NCBI RefSeq assembly: GCF_001187535.1
Contig: NZ_LFIO01000064.1
Coordinates: forward strand, 42,208-106,207
From: Rhizobium ecuadorense
GTDB lineage: Bacteria; Pseudomonadota; Alphaproteobacteria; Rhizobiales; Rhizobiaceae
Reading direction: 5' to 3'
Length of the DNA stretch: 64,000 nt
Below the pieces are notes generated by a model. It saw only the letters and a list, made by a program, of their open reading frames with translations. It did not search any database and was not told the origin of the DNA. This document shows, piece by piece, positions 54,184 to 62,689 of this stretch. Numbering within the stretch: position 1 is the first letter of the stretch; each line of letters begins with the position of its first letter. The position numbers and the translations under genes were made by a program.

Positions 54184-55050
54184 ATGCAAAACTATTTCGT
54201 CTACATGCCGGACAACCGGCTTTGCGCTGCCTGGGGCTGCGCGGCCGTTTCCACGGGCTATACAGAAATCGCGCCACATTCCGATTACCCACCGAGCCGA
54301 CATCCTGACGACCACCATTTCAGCTGGTCGCGTGGCCGTATCCTCACCGCCTATCAGGTCGTGCAGATCAGCGCCGGCAGCGGACGGCTGGAATTCGGGC
54401 ATGAACGTCGACAGGTCGCAATCACCGAAGGCTCGATTTTCCTGCTCTTTCCTGGGGTCTGGCACCGGTTCGCTCCAGATCGCAGCACCGGATGGGTCGA
54501 GCACTGGATCGAATGCCGAGGAAGCGCTTTCGACTTTGCCTGCGATGCCGGTCTGCTGCAACCGGAGCGGCCGGTTCACGCTAGTAGCCCCGACATTGCA
54601 GGTGTGTTCGCATCAATCCACGCGCTGGCGCAGGACGATTCCCTGCGCAATCAGCCGCTGATTTCGACCCTCGGCCTTCAGCTGCTGGCACTTCTATGCA
54701 GGCCCACCGACATCAACAGCAACCCATTCGGCAGGCTCGTCGATCGTGCGCGGATGATTTTGATGGAACGATGCGGTGAGCCTCTGTCCGTCGAACGGCT
54801 CGCCGAGGAACTCGGCGTCAGCTATCCCTATTTCCGGCGTCTGTTTCGCGAGCAGACGGGCATGTCGGCCAAGCAATATCAGATGACCGTCCGGATCCAA
54901 CGCGCCGGAGACTTATTGGTGAACACTGACAAATCGATCAAGGAGATCGCCGGGCTCCTGGGTTTTCATTCGGCATTTCACTTTTCCACCCAGTTTCGTC
55001 AACTGATGGGCACAAGCCCGACGGATTTCCGGGCTGTGAAACTCCGGTAG
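54184..55050 (+). CDS. AraC-family transcriptional regulator
   Basis: 288 residues: an N-terminal cupin-like ligand domain (residues about 1-165, with QISAGSGRLEF and FLLFPGVWHRF) and a C-terminal double helix-turn-helix (LSVERLAEELGVSYPYFRRLFRE and SIKEIAGLLGFHSAFHFSTQFRQLMGTSP). Divergence from the ABC-transporter/isomerase operon points to it as the sugar-responsive activator of that operon. The 192-bp shared intergenic region shows no obvious palindrome. Confidence 0.92.
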   Translation: MQNYFVYMPDNRLCAAWGCAAVSTGYTEIAPHSDYPPSRHPDDHHFSWSRGRILTAYQVVQISAGSGRLEFGHERRQVAITEGSIFLLFPGVWHRFAPDRSTGWVEHWIECRGSAFDFACDAGLLQPERPVHASSPDIAGVFASIHALAQDDSLRNQPLISTLGLQLLALLCRPTDINSNPFGRLVDRARMILMERCGEPLSVERLAEELGVSYPYFRRLFREQTGMSAKQYQMTVRIQRAGDLLVNTDKSIKEIAGLLGFHSAFHFSTQFRQLMGTSPTDFRAVKLR

Positions 55051-55106
55051 AGTCATTATGGCTTCCTAACGGTTCGCAACTTTCCGAAAGAAAGCGCAAT
55101 TTTGCG

Positions 55107-55334
55107 TCACTCTGCATGGCCCGAGAGCCGCCGCCTCGAAGCTCGCTCCGAGAAACGGTCTAGCAAGCGGGCTTGGAGACCGTAATGCCATCCTTTGGCC
55201 AGGGCCCCTCTGGGTTTAGGTTTGGCCGGAATAGTCTTGCCATACTCCTCCCACCTGGTGGTCAGGGCCTTGATCGTCGGACCAAGACCGTCCGCTTCCA
55301 GCTCGCGAAGCTGTGCCGCCACCATGTCGGACAC
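55107..55334 (-). pseudogene. Possible internally deleted HxlR-family regulator
   Basis: The frame reads VAAQLRELEADGL then directly GPTIKALTTRWEEYGKTI. In HxlR proteins the first segment precedes the wing and the second lies in the C-terminal dimerisation helix, so the wing between them seems to be missing, as is the first helix-turn-helix half. The remaining tail is basic. It may be a remnant rather than a working regulator; the call rests on remembered family pattern. Confidence 0.45.
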
Positions 55335-55414
55335 GCTGAATCGCTCACTGGGACGGGCGAAAGCGATCCGACGCCCACTGCGGGCAGATTGGTGGTGGCA
55401 GCTAGGGTTTTCGC

Positions 55415-55789
55415 TCAGCGGGTTGCCAGAAATTCGATGATAGCGCCTCGCTCGTCCGCCTTGTTGAAGCGTTGGGTCATGCGGGTGCCAGGAACCATCG
55501 CACCCGGGTTGGTGAGAAACGCGTCCAGCGTCTCAGGACTCCAGGTGATTCCGGAATTTCGGAGGGATGGAGAATAGTTAAAGCCTTCAACACTGCCGGC
55601 CGCACGACCGACAACACCCTGCAGGTTCGGCCCGACGCCGTTGCGCGGTGTCGCGATCTGATGGCAAGCGCCACACCGCTGTTGGAACAGCTTCTGGCCT
55701 AAGCCGGCGTCGGCCTCCTGTGCAATTGAGGCGGAGGCCCCGACGACCGTGACTATGGATGCTATAACCGCAAACTTCAGCTTTCTCAT
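55415..55789 (-). CDS. Class I cytochrome c
   Basis: 124 residues with a signal peptide (MRKLKFAVIASIVTVVGASASIA) and one haem c site, CGACH, near residue 40. VGPNLQGVVGRAAGSVEGFNYSP and a Met in VPGTRM are typical of mitochondrial/c2-type cytochromes. It overlaps the molybdenum subunit gene by four bases (ATGA), so it is the likely electron acceptor of that hydroxylase. Confidence 0.9.
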   Translation of the reverse strand: MRKLKFAVIASIVTVVGASASIAQEADAGLGQKLFQQRCGACHQIATPRNGVGPNLQGVVGRAAGSVEGFNYSPSLRNSGITWSPETLDAFLTNPGAMVPGTRMTQRFNKADERGAIIEFLATR

Positions 55790-58032
55790 CCATTAACTCC
55801 CTTGAAAACCGTCTTGGACATCGGCAGGCTGCGAACACGTTGTCCGGTCAGTACGGCGACGGCGTTTGCTACGGCAGGCGGAACACCCGGCAAACCTGGC
55901 TCTCCGATCCCGCCCATTGGCGTGGCACCGCTCTCCACGATCCGCACGTGAACACGCGGCATGCGATCAGGAGTGAGGATCGGATACCCATCGTAGTTGC
56001 GGGCCTGCGGAGCGCCGTCGGCATAGACAACCTGTTCCAGCAGTGCTGATGATAGCCCAAGCGCAACAGCCGAAGCGACCTGAGAGTCGATGACTGCGGG
56101 GTTTACGATACTGCCGGGATCGATCGCCACCCACACGTCGTGAACGACGACCGCGCCGTCTCGCAACGAGACTTCTGCAATCGTCGCAACCTCGCTGGCG
56201 AAAGGCGACGCCATCGCGATACCGCGCGCATGTTCGGTACCATCATCAGCGGTGAATGGTCCGCGCTTCCATCCCCCGGAAAGATCCACCACTGCCTGCA
56301 GGAGTGTTTTGTGGCGCGGACTTTCGGCGAGAAGTTTGAGGCGAAGTTCAAACGGATCCTGCTTGCCGGCGTCGGCCATTTCGTCGAAGAATGTTTCGTA
56401 GAAGAAGTCGTTCATCGAATGACCAACAGAGCGCCAGAAGCCGATCATCGCGGGATCGTCGATGTGGAACTGACCAACACGCCTGTTCGGGATCGCATAA
56501 ACCTTTCCAGCGATGCCTTCGACGGTCGAACCGTCCACCTTGTCCGGCTGGCGGCCAAAAAGCCGGCCCACAGGGCCTTCTCCTATGGCGACAGCGCTGA
56601 TTGCGACCGGATTGCCGTTTGCGTCAAGACCCGCACGGAATTTTGCCGCCGCCATGGGCCTCAGCGTGTCGCGCAGGAATTCCTCTTCCCGGCTCCAGAT
56701 GAGCTTGACCGGACGACCAGCTGCCTTGGACAGCAAGATGGCCTGTGGGTATGGATTGGATGCCGGATAGAGGAAGTGGCGTCCGAAGAAACCGCCGAGG
56801 ATCTGGGAATGGACGATGACCTTGTCGGGCGCGATGCCAGCCACCTTGGCGGCGTCGCCCTGGAACATATCCGGCGCTTGGTTCGGGATCCACAGCTCAA
56901 GAGTACCATCTTCGTTCCAGCGCACCAATGCCGAGGGTGGCTCGAGCTGTCCATGCACCAGATAAGGTGCGTCATAGGTCGCTTCAATGACGGTCGCAGC
57001 ACCGCCAAGCGCCGCCGCTGCATCGCCGAACGTCTCAAACGCAACGCCTTCTTCCGAGCAGGCCTTCAGCTTTTCCATATGGGCTTCAGACGAAAAATCT
57101 GCGGGCATCGCATGCGCCGTTCCAGCCGCCGGCTCCGACCATGTTACCAGCAGGGCCTCGACCGCACGACGCGCACGCCACCAACTGTCGGCCAAAACCG
57201 CAACGGCTCCAGGCAGCTTATGAATAGAGTGTACGCCTGGCATAGCCTGGACTTCGCCTTCGTTCGCAAGAGCGATGGGCTCTCCCCCAAGGCGGGGGCT
57301 ATGCTGGACAGCGGCAAGTAGCATGCCGTCGACCTTCTGGTCGATTGAGTAGTGAATCTTGCCCGTAGACTTGTCACGCACGTCCAGCCGCGGAATAGAT
57401 TTACCGATCCAGCGGAAATCGCTGCTCTTTCGCAGCACAACCTCGGTCGGAACGGGGAGAGCAGCAGCAGCCTCGGCAATCTCGCCATAGGGCCTTGCCT
57501 GCCCGGAAGCAGCATGGACCACCCGGCCCGGTTCGGTCGTCAATTCGGAAATCGGCACGTTCAATTGCACTGCTGCAGCTTGCAGCAGCATCTGGCGCCC
57601 GGTTGCACCCAACTTGCGCATCGCATCGTAGCTCATACGGACCGACATGCTGCCGCCGGTGAAGCGACCACCGCCCGTCAGCAGGTAATCCGGACCGGGA
57701 GGTGCACACTCGATGACGAAGTGGGTCGGATCGACGTCGAGTTCTTCGCCTACAATCTGCGCCATGGCCGTGAAAATGCCCTGGCCGCCTTCGATGAAGG
57801 CGCTGCGAAACAGCACCGTACTGTCAGGACGGATTTCAAGAAATGCGGAAACGCGCGTGCCTGGCACAATCGCCGGAGCAGCAGCCTGCGCTCTGGCGCG
57901 GCCTGCGGGTAAATTGACGCCGAGGATCAGTGCCCCGGCAGTTGCGCCGAGAAAACCGCGGCGGGAGAGATTCAGCGGCCCATCGGTCGGACGCGCGGTG
58001 GCGCCAAATTCCGTGGTGGTCATCTCGTTCAT
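55786..58032 (-). CDS. Isoquinoline 1-oxidoreductase-type molybdenum subunit, Tat signal
   Basis: 748 residues. A Tat leader (NLSRRGFLGATAGALILG) is followed by a two-part xanthine-oxidase-like large subunit of the IorB branch, with SGGGRFTGGSMSVRMSYD, ILGGFFGRHFLYP, GFWRSVGHSMNDFF and a C-terminal MGGIGEPGLPGVPPAV carrying the catalytic Glu. It would hydroxylate an N-heterocycle or aldehyde in the periplasm. GGGAG precedes the ATG at 58032. It forms an operon with the 2Fe-2S subunit and cytochrome c. Confidence 0.9.
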   Translation of the reverse strand: MNEMTTTEFGATARPTDGPLNLSRRGFLGATAGALILGVNLPAGRARAQAAAPAIVPGTRVSAFLEIRPDSTVLFRSAFIEGGQGIFTAMAQIVGEELDVDPTHFVIECAPPGPDYLLTGGGRFTGGSMSVRMSYDAMRKLGATGRQMLLQAAAVQLNVPISELTTEPGRVVHAASGQARPYGEIAEAAAALPVPTEVVLRKSSDFRWIGKSIPRLDVRDKSTGKIHYSIDQKVDGMLLAAVQHSPRLGGEPIALANEGEVQAMPGVHSIHKLPGAVAVLADSWWRARRAVEALLVTWSEPAAGTAHAMPADFSSEAHMEKLKACSEEGVAFETFGDAAAALGGAATVIEATYDAPYLVHGQLEPPSALVRWNEDGTLELWIPNQAPDMFQGDAAKVAGIAPDKVIVHSQILGGFFGRHFLYPASNPYPQAILLSKAAGRPVKLIWSREEEFLRDTLRPMAAAKFRAGLDANGNPVAISAVAIGEGPVGRLFGRQPDKVDGSTVEGIAGKVYAIPNRRVGQFHIDDPAMIGFWRSVGHSMNDFFYETFFDEMADAGKQDPFELRLKLLAESPRHKTLLQAVVDLSGGWKRGPFTADDGTEHARGIAMASPFASEVATIAEVSLRDGAVVVHDVWVAIDPGSIVNPAVIDSQVASAVALGLSSALLEQVVYADGAPQARNYDGYPILTPDRMPRVHVRIVESGATPMGGIGEPGLPGVPPAVANAVAVLTGQRVRSLPMSKTVFKGVNG

Positions 58033-58046
58033 GGTGTCTCCCTCAC

Positions 58047-58493
58047 TCAAGCTTGGGCAGCCTGCCGAACGGCAGCAGCGATTGCGTTGTAAGTGCCACA
58101 CCGACAGAGATTGACCATCGCGCCGGCGATGTCCTCTTCTGTGGGTTGCGGGCTTTGCTTCAGCAGTGCCGTTGCGGTCATGACCTGGCCGGACTGGCAG
58201 TAGCCGCATTGGGGTACCTGGTTAGCAACCCAAGCTTCGACGACCTTCTGACCTTCAGCGTCCTCCGCAATCGCCTCGATGGTCATGATAGACGTGCCAA
58301 CGACGCTATCGACCGGCGTTACGCAGGAACGCGTCGCCTGTCCGTCAACCAAGACCGTGCAGGCTCCGCACTGCGCCAGTCCACATCCGTATTTCGTACC
58401 AGTCAGCCCCAATTGTTCGCGCAGAACCCAAAGCAGCGGGGTATCCGCTTCTATGTCGATTTGGTGTTTCGCGCCGTTGATTGTCAGTTCCAT
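58047..58493 (-). CDS. Isoquinoline 1-oxidoreductase-type 2Fe-2S subunit
   Basis: 148 residues with two 2Fe-2S cluster sites: YGCGLAQCGACTV in the N-terminal ferredoxin-like part and QCGYCQSGQ with NLCRCGTYNAI in the C-terminal part. This is the IorA type and has no signal of its own; it is presumably carried out with the Tat-signalled large subunit. It heads the three-gene operon. Copy I of the 48-bp element lies 186 bp upstream. Confidence 0.92.
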   Translation of the reverse strand: MELTINGAKHQIDIEADTPLLWVLREQLGLTGTKYGCGLAQCGACTVLVDGQATRSCVTPVDSVVGTSIMTIEAIAEDAEGQKVVEAWVANQVPQCGYCQSGQVMTATALLKQSPQPTEEDIAGAMVNLCRCGTYNAIAAAVRQAAQA

Positions 58494-59218
58494 GGATCAT
58501 TCCTCAATTGTCGTGCGGCAGAACATGATGCTGCGGACGGGTATTTTTCGCCTCGAGCCTCAGTGCGCCCATCGAGGTCTTTCGAGTTGACACTTTCAAG
58601 CCGTCGCGCCTCCGAGGAGCCTTCGGTTGAGAGCCTGTGTGGTAAAGTGAAATCGATGTTAGCCGAGCAGGGGACGGGGGATTAGGGGGTGACAATCACT
58701 TGCCGTAATAAGCTGTGTTCATGAATACGGCTGAACGAGCGCCGGCGGTCGGGGAGTGGGATCGACGCTATGAATGGATCTCGCAATTGTAACAGCGTGC
58801 CGCGGCGGCGTCTAAGCTGTATCTTGAGTCGGCCTTTTGCGCTGCATTGCTGCGCCCGAACAATAATTCCGCCCGGTTAGCCGCCGAGGCCGCAAGCGGG
58901 TTTATGGCGTTGATGGCGTTCTCGCAATGACGGTGGCAGCGTGTCCGCAGGCTCCATCGAAGCAGAGGTTGTGTCCGTGTCAAGTCCCGTGGGGTAACGT
59001 TTTTGCGCCCAAAGGCGCCTCGATATATTCTGAGGTTATACGTGTTTGGCGCCCGGTGGTTTCCGATCCAATACCTATCGAAATTAAATAAAAGGGTAAC
59101 CTTCAAGGACATAGTTAAGCCAAGGGAAATGTATTCCCGCCGACGCTGCGCGCAGAATGATTTTGCCCTGAGATTTAATTTTGTTCCGCTGGACCGCGAT
59201 CCGGCGATAGGGGGATCT
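58494..59218. other. Long divergent intergenic region
   Basis: 725 bp between the IorA-type gene and chemoreceptor 2, holding copy I of the 48-bp element. The remainder includes GC-rich stretches without ribosome sites or recognisable domains. The open frame running into the chemoreceptor from 59003 lacks a better start and is treated as leader. Confidence 0.45.
58680..58727 (-). promoter_or_regulatory. 48-bp three-block element, copy I
   Basis: On the minus strand it reads TATTCATGA, TTAT in place of TCAT, GGCAAGT, then CTAATC, with the standard spacing. It faces the Ior-type operon from 186 bp. It is the weakest block-1 match with copy H but shares ATGAACACnGC and ACGGCAAG with copy G. Confidence 0.6.
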
Positions 59219-61165
59219 ATGTCTCGTCCGAAAATCAAAACTGCACTCGTTGGCGTGATGATCGCCATCAGCATCCTATTTGGCGGATTTGCGTTGTACT
59301 CGGTCAACCGTCTGCAAGTCATCAACAAGTACGTTAGTGATCTTGCTACAAGCTCGATGCATAGCCTTGCTCTCGCAAAGCACATGAGCGACGACATGAC
59401 CAATCTGCGCACCGTTTCCCGCGACCATATTTTGTCCGCGGACTACGCAGGATGGGAACGAGCAGAAAATAAAATGAAAGAGTTGTCTGCGTCTTTCATC
59501 GCACGAACCTCAGCCTATGAAGCGACTTATACAGACCAGACTCAGATCGAGATCACTAAGCAACTCCGAGCGGATTTGCAGAGTTACAACGCGATCGGAG
59601 ATAGGATCGTCGCGTCCACACGCAAGCGCAAGTACGAAACAGCCAAGCAAGTCCTTTGGTCAGAACTGGCGCCCCTCGGCGAAAAAATGATGACGGACAT
59701 CAGCAAGCTTGTCGAAATCAGCGAGAGCGGTGCGAAGGATACGTATTCGAACAGCCAGGAGGTCTATAACACCTCCCTGATCATGGCCTTGGTCGCCATA
59801 ACTCTGTGTGCCGCAGCGATCGGCAGCTCGATATGGTTCGCATTGGCGGGCATCGCCAAGCCGATAGAGAGAATCACCATTTCGATGAAGAAGCTTGCGG
59901 AAGGCGATTCGAGTTCTGCGATCCCCTATGATGGACGTACGGATGAGATCGGGGAGATGGCAGCAGCTGTCGAAGTGTTCCGTGCCAACGCTGTTGCCAA
60001 TCGGCGCCTTGAGCAGGAAGCCCATATGCAGCGGAACCAGACTGAACAAGAACAGCGCGAGGTTGCCGAGGTCGAGCGGATAAAAGCAGACGCTATGGCT
60101 CAGGCGACATCTGGTCTGGCCAACGGATTGAAGCACCTTGCCGGCGGCGACCTGACTTTCCAACTCTCTGAACCGTTTGCTTCCGATTTTGAGAGCCTGC
60201 GATCCGACTTTAATACGGCGGTGAAACAGCTTGCCGAAGCGCTGGCTTCTGTTGCTCGATCAACGACATCGATTAGCGACGGTACGCGAGAGATCAGTCA
60301 AAGTGCAGACGATCTGTCAAGGCGAACCGAACAGCAGGCTGCCTCGCTCGAAGAGACTGCCGCAGCACTCGATCAGATCACCGTAAACGTTACCAATTCT
60401 TCCAAACGCGCGGAAGAAGCGCGGACTGTTGCCGCCGAAGCCAACAGAAGCGCGGCTGAATCCGGCAAGGTCGTTGCGGACGCCGTCAATGCCATGCAGA
60501 AGATCGAGCAGTCATCGAACCAGATCGCGAATATCATTGGCGTCATTGATGAGATCGCGTTCCAGACGAACTTGCTTGCTTTGAATGCAGGGGTGGAAGC
60601 CGCCCGTGCGGGAGATGCAGGCAAGGGCTTTGCAGTTGTCGCACAAGAAGTACGCGAACTGGCGCAGCGCTCAGCGCAAGCCGCAAAAGAGATCAAGGAC
60701 CTGATTCGCAACTCGAGTCTGGAAGTCAAGAGTGGAGTTGAGCTTGTTAGCGAAACCGGCCATGCGCTCAAGACGATTGGGACTTACATCATCACGATGA
60801 ACCAGCATATGGACTCTATCGCGACATCCGCGCGTGAGCAGTCCGTCGGACTTGCCGAAGTAAACACGGCGGTGAACCAGATGGACCAAGTGACACAACA
60901 GAATGCAGCTATGGTCGAAGAAACAAATGCAGCGGGTGCAACGCTTGCCAATGAGGCCGGACGTTTGCGAGAGCTGGTTAGCCAGTTCCAACTTGGGGGA
61001 CAAAGCAGTTCGCAGGCGACCCGCAGAAAGCCCGCAGGCCTTACAGTTGCCACTGATCGGCATAGGCCGGTTGTCTCCCCAGTGCGTCGAATGGCCAACT
61101 CGGTAGCCAAGGCCTTTGGCGGTGGTCAAGCGGCGACTGCGACCGATAGCTGGGAAGAGTTTTAA
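59219..61165 (+). CDS. Methyl-accepting chemotaxis protein with CheR-docking pentapeptide
   Basis: 648 residues. Transmembrane helices at about 7-29 and 193-213 flank a four-helix-bundle-sized periplasmic sensor of about 160 residues. HAMP, a linker, and a signalling domain with [27 protein letters not shown] follow. The C-terminus DSWEEF fits the xWExF-type pentapeptide that tethers the methyltransferase CheR. GGGG precedes the ATG at 59219. It is 113 bp before an orphan sugar-binding protein on the same strand, which may be its ligand-binding partner. Confidence 0.92.
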   Translation: MSRPKIKTALVGVMIAISILFGGFALYSVNRLQVINKYVSDLATSSMHSLALAKHMSDDMTNLRTVSRDHILSADYAGWERAENKMKELSASFIARTSAYEATYTDQTQIEITKQLRADLQSYNAIGDRIVASTRKRKYETAKQVLWSELAPLGEKMMTDISKLVEISESGAKDTYSNSQEVYNTSLIMALVAITLCAAAIGSSIWFALAGIAKPIERITISMKKLAEGDSSSAIPYDGRTDEIGEMAAAVEVFRANAVANRRLEQEAHMQRNQTEQEQREVAEVERIKADAMAQATSGLANGLKHLAGGDLTFQLSEPFASDFESLRSDFNTAVKQLAEALASVARSTTSISDGTREISQSADDLSRRTEQQAASLEETAAALDQITVNVTNSSKRAEEARTVAAEANRSAAESGKVVADAVNAMQKIEQSSNQIANIIGVIDEIAFQTNLLALNAGVEAARAGDAGKGFAVVAQEVRELAQRSAQAAKEIKDLIRNSSLEVKSGVELVSETGHALKTIGTYIITMNQHMDSIATSAREQSVGLAEVNTAVNQMDQVTQQNAAMVEETNAAGATLANEAGRLRELVSQFQLGGQSSSQATRRKPAGLTVATDRHRPVVSPVRRMANSVAKAFGGGQAATATDSWEEF

Positions 61166-61278
61166 GACATGCGGCCTTCCGGCCTCGGAAGCGGACCTAT
61201 TCGGAAAATAGCACGTCGGTGGAATAGACGGATCGAACGATCCAATGCCCCGACATCACGGCATGTAAGGAAAACGCC

Positions 61279-62250
61279 ATGCGAAATTTGGTGAAATGTT
61301 TGAAGTTTGGCGTGGCGGCAAGCATCCTCGTGCTCGCTGCCGGAAAGACCTCGGCTCAGGAGATCACGTTAGGCTACGTTGTCGGAACTCTGGCCAACCA
61401 GTATAATGTGGCCACAGCTAAGGGTTTTGAAGACGCAGCAAAGGAGGCGGGTGTGCAGACAGTCGTTCTCGACCCCCAAGGCAGCGTCGAAAAACAGACC
61501 AATGCGATTGACCAGTTGTTGGCTCAGAGGGTTGATGGGATCGCGTTCTTACCGCTCGATTCCATTCTCGCCCAGACCTATGTCGACAAGATCGACAACG
61601 CCGGCATCCCCGCAATTTCGATAGCCGGGCAAGTCGGTGATCCCACCAAGGTTGACCTCCGCGACGTTTATAGGCGGCTTGTCGCTTTGGTCTCGACGGA
61701 CGATGTACGCGCAGGCGAAGTTGCAGGCGAACTGGCTGCAACGATGCTTCCGTCCGGGCGCAAAGCAAAGATCGCCGTTGTCGAAGGCGCGCCAGGCTAT
61801 GCGGTTCTCGAGCTACGCAGCCAGGGCTTCCGGAATGCCCTCGACGCCGCCGCCGCGAACTACGAAATTGTTGCCTCGGAGCCAACCGACTGGACGCCTG
61901 AGAAGGGCGAGGAGGTCTGCAAGAACTTCCTGGCCACAACCAGCGACATTGACCTGATTTTCAGTCAGGCTGACGACATGGCAATCGGCTGCGCCCGGGC
62001 GATTAACGCTGCGCACTCGAGCGCCAAGCTTGTTGCGACAGGCGGCGGTTCGAAACTCGGCAACGATGCAATCGCCGCTGGTGATATTGATGCGTCTGTC
62101 TGTACCCAACCGGCATTTTTGGGCAGGCTTATGTTCCAGGAACTGTTCAAGGCGGCCACCAAAAAGGACACTTTGAAAGCGCGGTTTGTGACCTACGATC
62201 TCACCCCAATCACGAAAGATAACCTCGCCGAATGCCCGCCCGAGTGGTGA
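61279..62250 (+). CDS. Orphan RbsB-type sugar-binding protein
   Basis: 323 residues with a signal peptide ending GKTSA-QE. LGYVVGTLANQYNVATAKGFEDAAKEAG, QRVDGIAFLPLDS, IAVVEGAPGY and LIFSQADDMAIGCARAI are typical of ribose-family periplasmic proteins. No ATPase or permease is adjacent. Its place directly after a chemoreceptor suggests a role in chemotaxis, as with ChvE- or RbsB-type ligands docking on a receptor. Confidence 0.87.
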   Translation: MRNLVKCLKFGVAASILVLAAGKTSAQEITLGYVVGTLANQYNVATAKGFEDAAKEAGVQTVVLDPQGSVEKQTNAIDQLLAQRVDGIAFLPLDSILAQTYVDKIDNAGIPAISIAGQVGDPTKVDLRDVYRRLVALVSTDDVRAGEVAGELAATMLPSGRKAKIAVVEGAPGYAVLELRSQGFRNALDAAAANYEIVASEPTDWTPEKGEEVCKNFLATTSDIDLIFSQADDMAIGCARAINAAHSSAKLVATGGGSKLGNDAIAAGDIDASVCTQPAFLGRLMFQELFKAATKKDTLKARFVTYDLTPITKDNLAECPPEW

Positions 62251-62390
62251 TCGACTTCGGGGTTATTCCCGCCGCGCCAGGTGACGTATCTGGTCCTCAG
62301 CACATTCAACACCGCACCTGGCGCGGTTCCGGAATCCCATAGGTCAGAGCGCACCAACATTTTATCAATAATCCCCGGGAGAAGTCTCAC

Positions 62391-62597
62391 ATGTCCAATG
62401 TCGTCGTTTTTCCGTTCACAACAACGAGGCAAGACGCTCGCGTGGTGGAACTGCAGGGCGTCAGAGATCGCATATACCTAATCGCCGCGCAACTCGACAC
62501 GGTCTGTGCGGCTCTATCGGAGCAGTCGGTGGGACGAGAGAAATCCGAACTTAGCTTCGGTCTCCACGCAAAAAAGGTTGAAAATGTGCCTTCATGA
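62391..62597 (+). CDS. Small hypothetical protein
   Basis: 68 residues, MSNVVVFPFTTTRQDARVV and onward, with a central helix RDRIYLIAAQLDTVCAALSEQ and no signal or membrane span. GGGAGAAG precedes the ATG by eight bases, which supports translation. I do not recognise the family. Confidence 0.5.
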   Translation: MSNVVVFPFTTTRQDARVVELQGVRDRIYLIAAQLDTVCAALSEQSVGREKSELSFGLHAKKVENVPS

Positions 62598-62689
62598 GTG
62601 CGCCACCCCAGGCAATTCGGGAACGTTGGGCCCGTCACGTCGGTGCCTCGCCTCGGGATTTATGCACTTCGCAGGTTTATCCCTCAACG

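Noticed and set aside
58702..58716. ATAAGCTGTGTTCAT as a seventh TATAA-N7-TTAT site
   Set aside because: The right arm is TCAT and the left lacks the preceding TATAA; the sequence is better explained as part of copy I of the 48-bp element.
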